This document shows, piece after piece, positions 10,966-19,804 of a stretch of DNA of 64,000 nt. The DNA is from CAVSRC01 sp963732845 (GTDB lineage: Bacteria; Pseudomonadota; Alphaproteobacteria; Rhizobiales; Kaistiaceae): assembly GCA_963732845.1 (NCBI GenBank), contig CAVTBE010000005.1:124001-188000 (forward strand), in the 5' to 3' direction. Positions within the stretch are counted from its first letter, which is position 1, and the number at the start of each line of letters is the position of its first letter. The position numbers and the translations under genes are program-made. Under the pieces are notes generated by a model. The model ran no database searches, had not been told where the DNA came from, and was given only the letters and a program-made list of their open reading frames with translations.

Positions 10966-11071
10966 GTTGCACCGCAACAGCAGTTCAACTGCCGTGAAAA
11001 AGGTCGGGCCGAGGAGTATTCCCAGACGCTCAGCGGCTTCCGGCAGTTTGCCTGCCTACACTCCGCCTGTC

Positions 11072-11100
11072 CCTCGGGCTGCATTGTCTGCAGCCCGAGG
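11072..11100 (-). promoter_or_regulatory. intercistronic stem-loop between binding-protein and ATPase genes
   Basis: Perfect 12-bp inverted repeat (CCTCGGGCTGCA and TGCAGCCCGAGG, loop TTGTC) about 30 nt after the binding-protein stop and about 105 nt before the ATPase start. There is no T-run, so it is unlikely to be a full terminator. Such hairpins commonly protect the upstream mRNA segment or act as partial terminators, giving more binding protein than ATPase; that role is inferred here. Confidence 0.65.
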
Positions 11101-11128
11101 CAGTTCAAGTCGGCCCGTGTTCGGACCG

Positions 11129-12262
11129 TCAGCTCTTCATGCCGGCCATGACGCGCTGCTGATAGAGCATGTACAGGTCAACCGCCCGCCACGTGTCCTC
11201 GTCACTGCCGGGCACGTTGACTTCGCTGACCAGCAGCGGCGCCGGGAACTCGACGATCGGCACGGGAACGAGCTTCTTCGCGTCGCCGCCCTTGGCGACG
11301 ATCTCGTTGACCAGCCAGCTGCAATAGGCACCCCAGAGCTCGAAGGCCTGGGCGCAGGTGCACTTCTGCGGCCAATTGGCCCCGCCGTCGCGGATGCGCT
11401 GAAGGGCGGTCGGATGACCGTCCACGCCGACGACGAAGATCTTGTCCTGCAGGCCCTTGGAGACGATCGCCTCCGAGGCAGCCATGGCCGGCTCGTCCCA
11501 CGGGCACCAGATGCAGTCCAGCTCGTCGCCGTAGCGGGTGAGCCAGTCGTTCACGATGTTCTGGGTCTTCTCGTAGAAGCCTTCGTACTGGATGACGCGG
11601 GAATCGACCTGCTCGATCCAGCTGTTTTCGGTCAGAACCGTCTCGAGGACCTTGCCGCGCTTGCGCGTGCCGTGATGGAAATTGGCAATGATCGCGGCGA
11701 TCTTCGCCTTCTCCTTGCCCATGCCGAGCAGACGGTCGACCATATACTGTGACTCTTGGCCGCCCATGACATAGTTGTTGCTCGTCAGGTCGGCGATGGC
11801 CGGCGCCTGCCAGCCCGAGTCGATGCTGAAGAACGGAATATTGGAAGCCTTGACGGTCTCAAGCGCGGCGTGGGCAGCCGTCAGCGTGCCGAAAAGCACA
11901 ACGATGGCATCGACCTTCGCCGTCACGGCGTCCTGGATTTGCGAAACGAGCTTGCCGGGATCGCCCTTGGCGTCGCTGAGGTTGACGTTCCAGACCTTGT
12001 CGACACCGGTATTCTTCATCCATGCCTGCATGCCGTCCCAGGCCCGCTGGTCGGACTGTGCGGACATCTGCTGACCGAGAACGGCCACATTGATCGCCCT
12101 GCCTTCGGCAGCGGCGGCCGGCGTCGAACCGAGAACGAACTCGGCCATCTTCGGCATCGTTGCAGCGATCGCTGCAGCGCCGCCCAGCTTGCCGGTCCAG
12201 CCCAGCACGTCGCGGCGCGATACGGCGCCTCCACCCGTCGTGGCTTCCGTCTCTTTGCGCAT
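11129..12262 (-). CDS. sugar ABC transporter substrate-binding protein, Tat-exported
   Basis: 377-residue periplasmic binding protein of the RbsB-like (Peripla_BP_4) type. The N-terminus has a twin-arginine signal (SRRDVLGW at about 15-22, then an Ala/Gly-rich hydrophobic stretch ending near TPAAAAEG). Tat export is unusual but known for this class and suggests folding before export. Later segments such as IQDAVTAKVDAIVVLFGT and VVGVDGHPTAL match the two-lobed sugar-binding fold. It is the first gene of the leftward operon, 172 nt from the divergent SorC-type regulator. The ligand is unknown. Confidence 0.88.
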   Translation of the reverse strand: MRKETEATTGGGAVSRRDVLGWTGKLGGAAAIAATMPKMAEFVLGSTPAAAAEGRAINVAVLGQQMSAQSDQRAWDGMQAWMKNTGVDKVWNVNLSDAKGDPGKLVSQIQDAVTAKVDAIVVLFGTLTAAHAALETVKASNIPFFSIDSGWQAPAIADLTSNNYVMGGQESQYMVDRLLGMGKEKAKIAAIIANFHHGTRKRGKVLETVLTENSWIEQVDSRVIQYEGFYEKTQNIVNDWLTRYGDELDCIWCPWDEPAMAASEAIVSKGLQDKIFVVGVDGHPTALQRIRDGGANWPQKCTCAQAFELWGAYCSWLVNEIVAKGGDAKKLVPVPIVEFPAPLLVSEVNVPGSDEDTWRAVDLYMLYQQRVMAGMKS

Positions 12263-12334
12263 TGGTTTCCTCCCTTCGCGCGATCTCGCTCGTCTTATCG
12301 AGCCTAGCTTTGCTCGCTCCCGCCGAGCGCCGAT

Positions 12335-12402
12335 ATTTGTTCACTGGCTGCACAAAAAGTCAACCAAGAAAGATGCTCTGATTGCCACGTGAACAAATGT
12401 TC
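12335..12402. promoter_or_regulatory. divergent promoter region with paired operator-like repeats
   Basis: Between the operon start (12262) and the regulator start (12434), ATTTGTTCAC (12335-12344) and its exact inverse GTGAACAAAT (12389-12398) sit 44 nt apart. The second site extends to the palindrome GAACAAATGTTC (12391-12402). TGAACA-type half-sites resemble the DeoR operator of Bacillus subtilis, a member of the SorC family. Two sites on opposite faces of a divergent promoter fit repression, perhaps with looping, by the SorC-type protein encoded at 12434-13444. Confidence 0.65.
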
Positions 12403-12433
12403 GGTATGAAAAAAGGGGGAAGGTGTGATCAGA

Positions 12434-13444
12434 ATGAACGACAGCGCACAATCCGAACACGACATGATGGTGCGGGCGGCGTGGCTATCTTTCGTAGCCG
12501 AACGCACGCAGAACGAGATCGCCACCATCCTCGGCGTATCTCGCGTAAAGGTTGCGCGACTCATCGCCGACGCGAAGGCCCGCGGCATAGTGACCATCGA
12601 CATCGACCACCGCCTGTCGGCGATGTGCGAACTTGAGGAGTCGCTGCGCAAGCATTTCAATCTTCGCTTCTGCTATGTGACACCGGCGCTCGGGGCCGAC
12701 GTGCTGCCCGATGTTGTGGTTCGCGAAGATCGCGACGGCCTCGCCAGACGCAGCGTGGGTATGGCCGCGGCCCGCACGTTGCGCACGCTGCTTGCCCAGA
12801 GCCTGGGCGAGGAAACCGTGATCGGCCTTGCCTGGGGACGCACCATCAGCGCGATGGCGGATGCTTTTCTGCCTTTGAAGGCTCCCAAAACCCAGTTCGT
12901 CTCATTACTCGGTTCCCTTACGCGCTCGGCATCCGCCAACCCGTTCGACGTCGTGCAGAAGCTCGCGTCGAAGACTGGCGGAGAGGCCAAGTACCTGCCG
13001 GTTCCCTTTATCGCCGACTATGAGGAGGACCGTGCGGTCTTCTTTCAGCAGCGCGTCGTCCAAGATGTCATTCGCACTGCGATGAAGGCGCAGGCTTGTT
13101 TCATCAGTGTTGGCGAAGTCGATAGCGGAGCGTTTCTTGCGCAGCACGGCTATCTGTCGCAGGACGACATGGCGCGCCTCAATGAACTCGGTGCGGTGGG
13201 GGACACGCTCGGACTGTTTTTCGACCGCGACGGCCGCTACATCGATTCGCCTATATGCCGACGAACGTTGGCCATCGATCTCGAATCCCTATCGCGTAGC
13301 GATATAGTGCTTCTTTCAGCGGGACCGACCAAGGTGAAAGCCACGCAGGCCATTCTCAAGGCAGGTTTCATCTCGGGCCTCATAATGGATAGACACAGCG
13401 CACTGCAGCTCAGTGCGATCGTCAAAATGGAATCCGCTGGCTAG
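12434..13444 (+). CDS. SorC/DeoR-type sugar-responsive transcriptional regulator
   Basis: 336-residue regulator. An N-terminal helix-turn-helix (TQNEIATILGVSRVKVARLI) is followed by a sugar-phosphate-isomerase-like effector domain of the SorC family, with segments such as IGLAWGRTISAMAD and DSPICRRT. The family (LsrR, SorC, DeoR of Bacillus) usually binds a phosphorylated sugar and represses a neighbouring uptake and catabolism operon. The divergent position next to the sugar operon fits that role, and the FGGY kinase product is the likely inducer. The ATG at 12434 is preceded by a purine-rich GGGGGAAGG; a GTG at 12425 is an alternative. Confidence 0.85.
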   Translation: MNDSAQSEHDMMVRAAWLSFVAERTQNEIATILGVSRVKVARLIADAKARGIVTIDIDHRLSAMCELEESLRKHFNLRFCYVTPALGADVLPDVVVREDRDGLARRSVGMAAARTLRTLLAQSLGEETVIGLAWGRTISAMADAFLPLKAPKTQFVSLLGSLTRSASANPFDVVQKLASKTGGEAKYLPVPFIADYEEDRAVFFQQRVVQDVIRTAMKAQACFISVGEVDSGAFLAQHGYLSQDDMARLNELGAVGDTLGLFFDRDGRYIDSPICRRTLAIDLESLSRSDIVLLSAGPTKVKATQAILKAGFISGLIMDRHSALQLSAIVKMESAG

Positions 13445-13982
13445 GAACGTTCATCCATCATCTGCGTTCGCTTGGCCGCAGGCCGCAAAATGCCACGCCA
13501 GTGTTATCCGTGTGATCGCACAACGCGCCCAGGATCCTGACAACTCGCCTATTTGGCGCTCAGTCGAAGTCGGGATTTAGCCGGCGCATGTCGGCTTTTG
13601 AGGGAAAAGTTCGGACGCCATCGTCAATGGTCGCCAACCGTCGCGCCTGACGGCCCAGAAGCTGTTCCGCCTGGCCGCACATCTTCCACTCGACTGGTCG
13701 CAGCAGCGTGAGCTCATCGGCTTTGTGCAGTAAACCGCTGCCGCCTGAGCCGTGGCTGCCGAGCCGCGGTCGGTCTCCGCTCCTTCATCCCCAACTATCC
13801 CAGAGACGAGTTCAACCCCTGAACGCCGCCCGAGAGATATCTCCGGCCATTGCGGCGCCTCTCCGGCGCAATTGAGTCTCTCAGCAAAACCGGCGCGCTT
13901 GACCATCGCCGAAAGGCCCGCAACACGGCCGCAAACTCGATAGCCGGCAAGACGAATATCTATTTAATGCCAATGGCTTAGG
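13445..13982. other. gene-free stretch before tRNA-Gln
   Basis: 538 nt without a convincing gene. Short open frames on both strands lack recognisable motifs, codon bias and ribosome-binding sites. One plus-strand frame near 13660-13735 reads like the tail of a protein (LFRLAAHLPLDW) but has no start, so a decayed gene next to the tRNA is possible. No repeat or terminator is evident. Confidence 0.4.
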
Positions 13983-14056
13983 TGGTGGCTGGGGAACTAG
14001 GATTCGAACCTAGACTGGCGGAGTCAGAGTCCGCTGTCCTACCGTTAGACGATTCC
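13983..14056 (-). tRNA. tRNA-Gln (anticodon CTG)
   Basis: 74-nt leftward tRNA with an encoded CCA end. The acceptor stem TGGGGAA pairs with TTCCCCA. The D arm contains AACGGTA, the anticodon stem GCGGA/TCCGC encloses loop CTCTGAC (anticodon CTG, reading CAG), and the T arm is CTAGG-TTCGAAT-CCTAG. All four arms fold perfectly. Confidence 0.96.
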
Positions 14057-14269
14057 CCAACACGATCGCCTGGGCGGCATCGCCGAAGGCGCGCGCGTTG
14101 CGCGGCCCGAAGCTATAGGCACAGGCCCGGATCGCGTCAACCGTCGCGCTGGAACCACTGGAAACGGCGGCCAGCGGCGCCGGATGCCGTCCATTGCGGC
14201 AATATGGCGCCGCCTTGCAGACTTTGCATCGACGCCGATCTATGGCTTCTCTGCTATCGGCGACGAGAA

Positions 14270-14283
14270 TTGATCCAAATCAA
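14270..14283 (+). promoter_or_regulatory. FNR/FixK (anaerobox) site upstream of ccoN
   Basis: TTGATCCAAATCAA is a perfect match to the TTGAT-N4-ATCAA consensus bound by FNR, FixK and Anr regulators. It lies 80 nt before the ccoN start, so a promoter just downstream would be activated at low oxygen, as is usual for cbb3 oxidase operons. Confidence 0.9.
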
Positions 14284-14362
14284 AGCTGTAATTGTTCGAA
14301 TCCTCAAGGTCTGGGGTTCTGAGCGCTTTCGCGCAAGCGATTGACAAAGGGGGGGGCACGGG

Positions 14363-16021
14363 GTGGCGCAACCAATCTCCGTCAAGAAGACGTTCACCGG
14401 CGGCGAGGCCGGGCTGGTTATCTTCTTCACCATTCTGGCGCTGGCTTCGCTGGTGGTCGCCGGCAAGGCGTGGACGTCGGCCTATTCCTTCCACGCGATG
14501 CTGTTCGCCATCGGCAGCGCCTTCGCCGTGTTCAAGATCGTCGACCGCTTCATGGACCGGCCGGCCGAACTGCCACCGCGCGAGATCGACGGCAAGCCCA
14601 ACTACAATTACGGGCCGATCAAGTTCGCCACGGTCGCCAGCGTCTTTTGGGGCGTCGCCGGTTTCACCGTCGGCCTGTGGATTGCGCTGGAGCTCGCCTT
14701 CCCCGGCCTCAATCTTGACCTGCAATGGGTCAATTTCGGCCGCCTGAGGCCGCTGCACACCTCTGCCGTGATCTTCGCCTTCGGCGGCAACGTGCTCATC
14801 GCCTCGTCGTTCTACGTGGTGCAGCGCACCAGCCGCGCTCGCCTCGTCGGCGACCTCGCGCCGTGGTTCGTCGTGCTCGGCTACAACTTCTTCATCATCA
14901 TCGCCGGCACCGGCTATCTGCTCGGCATCACCCAGTCGAAGGAATATGCCGAGCCCGAGTGGTATGCCGACCTGTGGCTGACCATCGTCTGGGTCACCTA
15001 CCTGCTCGTCTACATGGGCACGCTGCTCCGCCGGAAGGAGCCGCATATCTATGTGGCGAACTGGTTTTTTCTCGCCTTCATCCTGACCATCGCGGTGCTC
15101 CACATCGGCAACAACGCGGCGCTGCCGGTGTCGGTGTTCTCGTCGAAGTCCTACATCGTGTGGTCGGGCGTGCAGGACGCCATGGTGCAGTGGTGGTACG
15201 GCCACAACGCCGTCGGCTTCTTCCTGACCGCCGGCTTCCTCGGCATCATGTACTACTTCATCCCGAAGCGCGCCGAGCGGCCGGTCTATTCCTACCGGCT
15301 GTCGATCATCCACTTCTGGGCGCTGATCTTCCTCTACATCTGGGCGGGCCCGCACCATCTGCACTACACCGCCCTCCCCGACTGGGCGCAGACGCTCGGC
15401 ATGACCTTCTCGATCATGCTGTGGATGCCCTCCTGGGGTGGCATGATCAACGGCCTGATGACCCTGTCGGGCGCCTGGGACAAGCTGAGGACCGATCCGG
15501 TGCTCCGCCTGATGGTGGTGTCGGTCGCCTTCTACGGCATGTCGACCTTCGAAGGGCCGATGATGTCGGTGAAGGTCGTCAACTCGCTGTCGCACTACAC
15601 CGACTGGACGATCGGCCATGTCCATTCCGGCGCGCTTGGCTGGGTCGGCTACATCTCCTTCGGCGCGATCTACTGCCTGGTGCCGTGGCTGTGGAACCGC
15701 AAGGGGCTCTACTCGCTGCGCCTGGTCAACTGGCACTTCTGGATCTCGAGCCTCGGCATCGTCCTCTACATCACCTCGATGTGGGTGGCGGGCATCCTGC
15801 AGGGGCTGATGTGGCGCGCCTATACCTCGCTCGGCTTCCTCGAATATTCCTTCGTCGAAACCGTCGAGGCGATGCATCCCTTCTACATCATCCGGGCGCT
15901 GGGCGGCTCCCTGTTCGTCGTCGGTGCGCTGCTGATGGCCTTCAACGTGTGGAAGACCATCACGGTGCCTGAATTGGGCGCAGTGCCGGCGGCGCGTCCC
16001 TCCATGATCCCGGCCGAGTGA
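14363..16021 (+). CDS. ccoN: cbb3-type cytochrome c oxidase subunit I
   Basis: 552-residue catalytic subunit of the high-affinity cbb3 oxidase (FixN), a polytopic inner-membrane protein carrying heme b and the heme b3/CuB site. Expected His ligands are visible in RPLHTSAVIFAFGGN, WWYGHNAVGFF, AGPHHLHYTALPDW and GHVHSGALGW. Start is a GTG at 14363. It opens an eight-gene cluster ccoNOQPGHIS under an FNR/FixK box. It reduces oxygen to water and pumps protons under microoxic conditions. A long open frame on the opposite strand across this gene is a high-GC codon shadow. Confidence 0.97.
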   Translation: MAQPISVKKTFTGGEAGLVIFFTILALASLVVAGKAWTSAYSFHAMLFAIGSAFAVFKIVDRFMDRPAELPPREIDGKPNYNYGPIKFATVASVFWGVAGFTVGLWIALELAFPGLNLDLQWVNFGRLRPLHTSAVIFAFGGNVLIASSFYVVQRTSRARLVGDLAPWFVVLGYNFFIIIAGTGYLLGITQSKEYAEPEWYADLWLTIVWVTYLLVYMGTLLRRKEPHIYVANWFFLAFILTIAVLHIGNNAALPVSVFSSKSYIVWSGVQDAMVQWWYGHNAVGFFLTAGFLGIMYYFIPKRAERPVYSYRLSIIHFWALIFLYIWAGPHHLHYTALPDWAQTLGMTFSIMLWMPSWGGMINGLMTLSGAWDKLRTDPVLRLMVVSVAFYGMSTFEGPMMSVKVVNSLSHYTDWTIGHVHSGALGWVGYISFGAIYCLVPWLWNRKGLYSLRLVNWHFWISSLGIVLYITSMWVAGILQGLMWRAYTSLGFLEYSFVETVEAMHPFYIIRALGGSLFVVGALLMAFNVWKTITVPELGAVPAARPSMIPAE

Positions 16022-16034
16022 GGGGGCGCGACCG

Positions 16035-16772
16035 ATGTCGACATCTCTGTGGACCAAACACAAGATCCTCGAAACCAACGCCATCTATCTGTTCATCGCG
16101 GCGCTGATCGTCATCTCGATCGGCGGTCTGGTCGAGATCGTGCCGCTCTTCTACCTGAAGAACACGATCGAGACCGTCGATGGCGTGCGCCCCTACACGC
16201 CGCTGGAGCTGGCGGGCCGCGATATCTATGTCCGCGAGGGCTGCTATCTCTGCCATTCGCAGATGATCCGCCCCCTGCGCGACGAGGTCGAGCGCTACGG
16301 GCATTACTCGCTGGCCGCCGAGTCGATGTACGACCGGCCCTTCCAGTGGGGCTCGAAGCGCACCGGGCCGGACCTCGCCCGCGTCGGCGGCAAGTATTCC
16401 GACGCCTGGCATCAGGACCACCTGCGCAATCCGCGCTCGGTGGTGCCGGGCTCGATCATGCCCAACTACGACTTCCTCGAGCAGACCGACCTCGACTTCA
16501 CGCATATCGCCGACAAGCTGCAGACCCAGGCCCAGCTCGGCGTGCCCTACAGCAAGGACGACATCGCGCAGGCCGTCGCCGACATCCACATCCAGGACAC
16601 GGCCGACAGCAACGCCGAGGGGCTACTCAAGCGTTATCCCAAGACGAACGTCCGCGACTTCGACGGCAATCCGGCCCGCATCAGCGAGGCCGATGCGCTG
16701 ATCGCCTACCTCCAGTCGCTCGGCACCGAGGTCGATTTCAAGCTCTACAACGATAAAGCCAACATCCGCTGA
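16035..16772 (+). CDS. ccoO: cbb3-type cytochrome c oxidase subunit II (mono-heme)
   Basis: 245-residue FixO. One N-terminal membrane anchor (residues about 12-32) is followed by a periplasmic cytochrome c domain with the heme motif CYLCHSQ near residue 73 and a distal Met in SIMPNYDF. It passes electrons to CcoN. It begins 13 nt after ccoN and is followed by ccoQ after 14 nt that include a GGGAGGAGGAAAG ribosome-binding region. Confidence 0.96.
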   Translation: MSTSLWTKHKILETNAIYLFIAALIVISIGGLVEIVPLFYLKNTIETVDGVRPYTPLELAGRDIYVREGCYLCHSQMIRPLRDEVERYGHYSLAAESMYDRPFQWGSKRTGPDLARVGGKYSDAWHQDHLRNPRSVVPGSIMPNYDFLEQTDLDFTHIADKLQTQAQLGVPYSKDDIAQAVADIHIQDTADSNAEGLLKRYPKTNVRDFDGNPARISEADALIAYLQSLGTEVDFKLYNDKANIR

Positions 16773-16786
16773 GGGAGGAGGAAAGC

Positions 16787-16939
16787 ATGGAAACCTATAC
16801 CGCCCTCGCCCATTTCGCCCAGTCATGGGGGCTTATCTATTTCTTCGTCGTGTTTTGCGCTGTCGTGATCTTCGTCATGCGGCCGTCGCGCAAGAAACAA
16901 TACGAGGAAGCGGCACGCCTGCCGCTGCGTGAGGATTGA
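16787..16939 (+). CDS. ccoQ: cbb3-type oxidase small subunit
   Basis: 50-residue protein opening METYTALAHFAQSWG, with one membrane span (about 14-34) and a basic patch (RPSRKKQYEEA) on its cytoplasmic side, matching FixQ/CcoQ in size and pattern. CcoQ stabilises the oxidase, especially in the presence of oxygen. It has a strong ribosome-binding site (GGGAGGAGGAAAG) and ends 2 nt before ccoP. Confidence 0.92.
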   Translation: METYTALAHFAQSWGLIYFFVVFCAVVIFVMRPSRKKQYEEAARLPLRED

Positions 16940-16941
16940 TC

Positions 16942-17820
16942 ATGGCCGACCACGACAAGCCGCACATCGACAGCGTCACCGGCGTTTCCACCACCGGCCA
17001 TGACTGGGACGGTATCTCCGAACTCAACAACCCGCTGCCGCGCTGGTGGCTGTGGATCTTCTATGCCTGCATCGCCTTTGCGATTGGCTACTGGGTGCTC
17101 TACCCGTCGTGGCCGCTGATCACCAACGCCGCCGGCGGCGTCTTCGGCTGGCATGCGCGCGAGGCGGTGGTCGAAGACCTCAATGCGCTCAAGGCCAAGC
17201 GGGCGCCGATGGTGGCCAAGCTGACCGGCGTGCCGATCGACCAGGTGAAAGCGGATGCCGGGCTGTTCGACTTCACGCTTGCCTATGGCCGCGCCGCCTT
17301 CGGCGACAACTGCGCGCCCTGCCACGGGCCGGGCGGCGGCGGCGCCAAGGGCTACCCCAACCTGATCGACGACGACTGGCTGTGGGGCGGGTCGATCGAC
17401 GCCATCCAACAGACCATCTCGCACGGCATCCGCAACGAGAACCCGGACAGCCGCCAGAGCCAGATGCCGGCCTTCGGCAAGGACGGCACCCTGTCGTCCA
17501 CCCAGATCTACGCGGTGGCCTATTACGTGCGTTCGCTCTCCGGGCTGGAGGTGCCGCACGATGCCGATCTCGCCGCCGGTCAGAAGATCTTCGCGGACAA
17601 CTGCACCGTCTGTCACGGCGCGGACGCCAAGGGCAACCGCGACGTCGGCGCCCCCAACCTGACCGATGCGGTGTGGCTCTACGGATCCGACCTCAAGGAC
17701 GTCATCTATACGATCACCAATGCCCGCAACTCCTCGATGCCGGACTGGGGCGCCCGACTTGACCCGACGACGATCAAGGCGTTGGCTGTCTACGTGCATT
17801 CCCTCGGTGGAGGCGAATAG
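16942..17820 (+). CDS. ccoP: cbb3-type cytochrome c oxidase subunit III (di-heme)
   Basis: 292-residue FixP. A membrane anchor (about 33-55, RWWLWIFYACIAFAIGYWV) is followed by two cytochrome c domains with heme motifs CAPCH and CTVCH. It takes electrons from the bc1 complex or soluble cytochrome c and passes them to CcoO. The ATG at 16942 gives the usual short cytoplasmic N-terminus (MADHDKPHID). It lies between ccoQ and the assembly genes ccoGHIS. Confidence 0.96.
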   Translation: MADHDKPHIDSVTGVSTTGHDWDGISELNNPLPRWWLWIFYACIAFAIGYWVLYPSWPLITNAAGGVFGWHAREAVVEDLNALKAKRAPMVAKLTGVPIDQVKADAGLFDFTLAYGRAAFGDNCAPCHGPGGGGAKGYPNLIDDDWLWGGSIDAIQQTISHGIRNENPDSRQSQMPAFGKDGTLSSTQIYAVAYYVRSLSGLEVPHDADLAAGQKIFADNCTVCHGADAKGNRDVGAPNLTDAVWLYGSDLKDVIYTITNARNSSMPDWGARLDPTTIKALAVYVHSLGGGE

Positions 17821-17825
17821 CCGGA

Positions 17826-19298
17826 ATGAACGTCATCGCGCCGGTCGGGCAGGCGAAGGACGACGACGACCAGCCGTTCTACGAGCCGCATCACAAGGTC
17901 TATCCGCAGAAGGTGCGCGGCATCTTCCGCCGGACCAAGTGGCTGGTGCTGCTGGTCACGCTGGGCATCTACTACTTCACGCCGTTCATCCGCTGGGACC
18001 GGGGGCCGGGCGCCCCCGGCCAGGCGGTGCTGCTCGACCTGCCCAACCGGCGCTTCTATTTCTTCTTCATCGAGATCTGGCCGCAGGAGGTCTACTACTT
18101 CACCGGCCTCTTGGTGCTGGCCGCGCTCGGCCTGTTCCTGATGAACGCCATCGCCGGCCGGGTATGGTGCGGCTATCTGTGCCCGCAGACGGTGTGGACC
18201 GACCTGTTCCAGGCCATCGAACGGTGGACGGAAGGCGACCGCCGCCAGCGCATCAAGAACGACGCCGGGCCGCTGACGGCGAACGTCTTGGCACGCAAGA
18301 CGCTGAAGCACTTCCTGTGGCTGATGACGGCGTGGTGGACCGGCGGCGCCTGGGTGCTCTATTTCGGCGACGCGCCGACGCTGGTGCGCGAGCTGGCGAC
18401 CTTCCAGGCGCCGCTGATCGCCTATATCTGGATCGGCATCCTCACTTTCACCACCTATTCGCTTGCCGGCTACATGCGCGAGCAGGTGTGCCTCTACATG
18501 TGCCCATGGCCGCGCATCCAGGCGGCGCTGACCGACGAGGACGCCTTTAACGTCAGCTACCGCTTCGACCGCGGCGAGCCGCGCGTGTCGGTCAAGAAGG
18601 CCAAGGCGGCGCGTGCGCTCGGCGAGCCGGCCGGCGACTGCATCGACTGCTACCAGTGCGTCGCCGTCTGCCCGACCGGCGTCGACATCCGCGATGGCGC
18701 CAGTCTCGGCTGCATTCAGTGCGGCCTGTGCATCGACGCATGCGACACGGTGATGACCAAGCTCGGCCGCCCGACGCGGCTGATCGCCTACGACACCGAT
18801 CTCAATATCCGGGCGCGCATGCTGGGCGAGCCGCAGACGACGCGCATCGCACGCCCGCGCACCCTGCTCTATTCGGCCATCATCCTGGCGGTCGGCGGGC
18901 TCATGCTGTGGGGCCTCACCCACCGCGTGACCACCAGCGTCAGCGTCATCCACGACCGCAATCCGGAATATGTGGTGCTCTCCGACGGCGGCGTGCGCAA
19001 CGCCTACACGCTGCGCATCATCAACAAGCAAGCCGATGCGCGCCGGTTCGCCATCTCGGTCGATCTTGCCGGCGCGGCGCTGGACATCGTCGGCGCCGAC
19101 ACGATTGACGGCGAACAGGTGGCCGAGGTCGGCCCCGACCAGACGCGCGAGCTGCGCGCCATCGTCAGCCTCGACCACAACACCGGCAATACCGAGCCGA
19201 TCGTCTTCACCATCACCGACCGCGCCAACGGCAAGACCGCCAGCGACACCGACAACTTCCGCGGTCCGGGACTGCGTGCGGGAGAACCAGCGCCATGA
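17826..19298 (+). CDS. ccoG: cbb3 oxidase maturation ferredoxin-type protein
   Basis: 490-residue RdxA/FixG homologue. Several membrane segments sit in the first half, then two cysteine clusters of ferredoxin type (CIDCYQCVAVCP and CIQCGLCIDAC) that would hold two 4Fe-4S clusters, and a C-terminal periplasmic Ig-like domain. CcoG is a cupric reductase that helps deliver copper for CuB assembly. Its stop overlaps the ccoH start by 4 nt, so expression is coupled. Confidence 0.95.
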   Translation: MNVIAPVGQAKDDDDQPFYEPHHKVYPQKVRGIFRRTKWLVLLVTLGIYYFTPFIRWDRGPGAPGQAVLLDLPNRRFYFFFIEIWPQEVYYFTGLLVLAALGLFLMNAIAGRVWCGYLCPQTVWTDLFQAIERWTEGDRRQRIKNDAGPLTANVLARKTLKHFLWLMTAWWTGGAWVLYFGDAPTLVRELATFQAPLIAYIWIGILTFTTYSLAGYMREQVCLYMCPWPRIQAALTDEDAFNVSYRFDRGEPRVSVKKAKAARALGEPAGDCIDCYQCVAVCPTGVDIRDGASLGCIQCGLCIDACDTVMTKLGRPTRLIAYDTDLNIRARMLGEPQTTRIARPRTLLYSAIILAVGGLMLWGLTHRVTTSVSVIHDRNPEYVVLSDGGVRNAYTLRIINKQADARRFAISVDLAGAALDIVGADTIDGEQVAEVGPDQTRELRAIVSLDHNTGNTEPIVFTITDRANGKTASDTDNFRGPGLRAGEPAP

Positions 19299-19804
19299 CC
19301 CTGCGCATGCCTTCGATCCACTTCGCTCCGGCCAAGGAGCTGACCGGCCGCCACGTGCTGGCGATGCTGGTCGCCTTCTTCGGCTTCGTGATGCTGGTCA
19401 ATTTCTTCCTGGTGAAGGCGGCGATCTCCACCTTCGGCGGCGTCGATACCAAGAGCTCCTATGAAGCCGGGCGCCTGTTCGAGGGCGAAGTGGCCAAGGC
19501 CGCCGCGCAGAATGCCCGTGACTGGCAGGTAAACGCGCACCTCAGCCCAAGCGGCGACGAGCAGGTGCTGACCGTCGACCTGCACGACGCCAGAGGGGCA
19601 CCGGTGACCGGCGTCGACGTCAAGGCAAAGCTCGCCCACCCGATCGACGAGCGCAACGACGTGACGGTGGCGCTCAACCAGATCGACGCCGGCACGTTCC
19701 GTGGCCAGGCGAAAGTGGCGGCCGGCGTGTGGCAGATCGAGCTCCTGGTGGTGCGCGGCGACGAACAGCTCTTCCGCTCGAAGAACCGCGTCATCGTGCC
19801 ATGA
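19295..19804 (+). CDS. ccoH: cbb3 oxidase assembly protein FixH family
   Basis: 169-residue FixH: one N-terminal membrane span (about 20-42, MLVAFFGFVMLVNFFLVKAA) and a periplasmic beta-rich domain. CcoH binds the nascent oxidase and assists assembly. It overlaps ccoG before it and ccoI after it by 4 nt each, consistent with a tightly coupled operon. Confidence 0.93.
   Translation: MTLRMPSIHFAPAKELTGRHVLAMLVAFFGFVMLVNFFLVKAAISTFGGVDTKSSYEAGRLFEGEVAKAAAQNARDWQVNAHLSPSGDEQVLTVDLHDARGAPVTGVDVKAKLAHPIDERNDVTVALNQIDAGTFRGQAKVAAGVWQIELLVVRGDEQLFRSKNRVIVP

Noticed and set aside
13577..13943. Short frames in the gap before tRNA-Gln
   Set aside because: No motif, no ribosome site, overlapping frames on both strands; more likely decayed or non-coding.
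14240..16084. Long open frame on the minus strand opposite ccoN
   Set aside because: It is the antisense of a clear ccoN gene in high-GC DNA, where biased third positions leave the opposite strand free of stops. It is composed of His/Asp/Arg-rich filler and has no domain.
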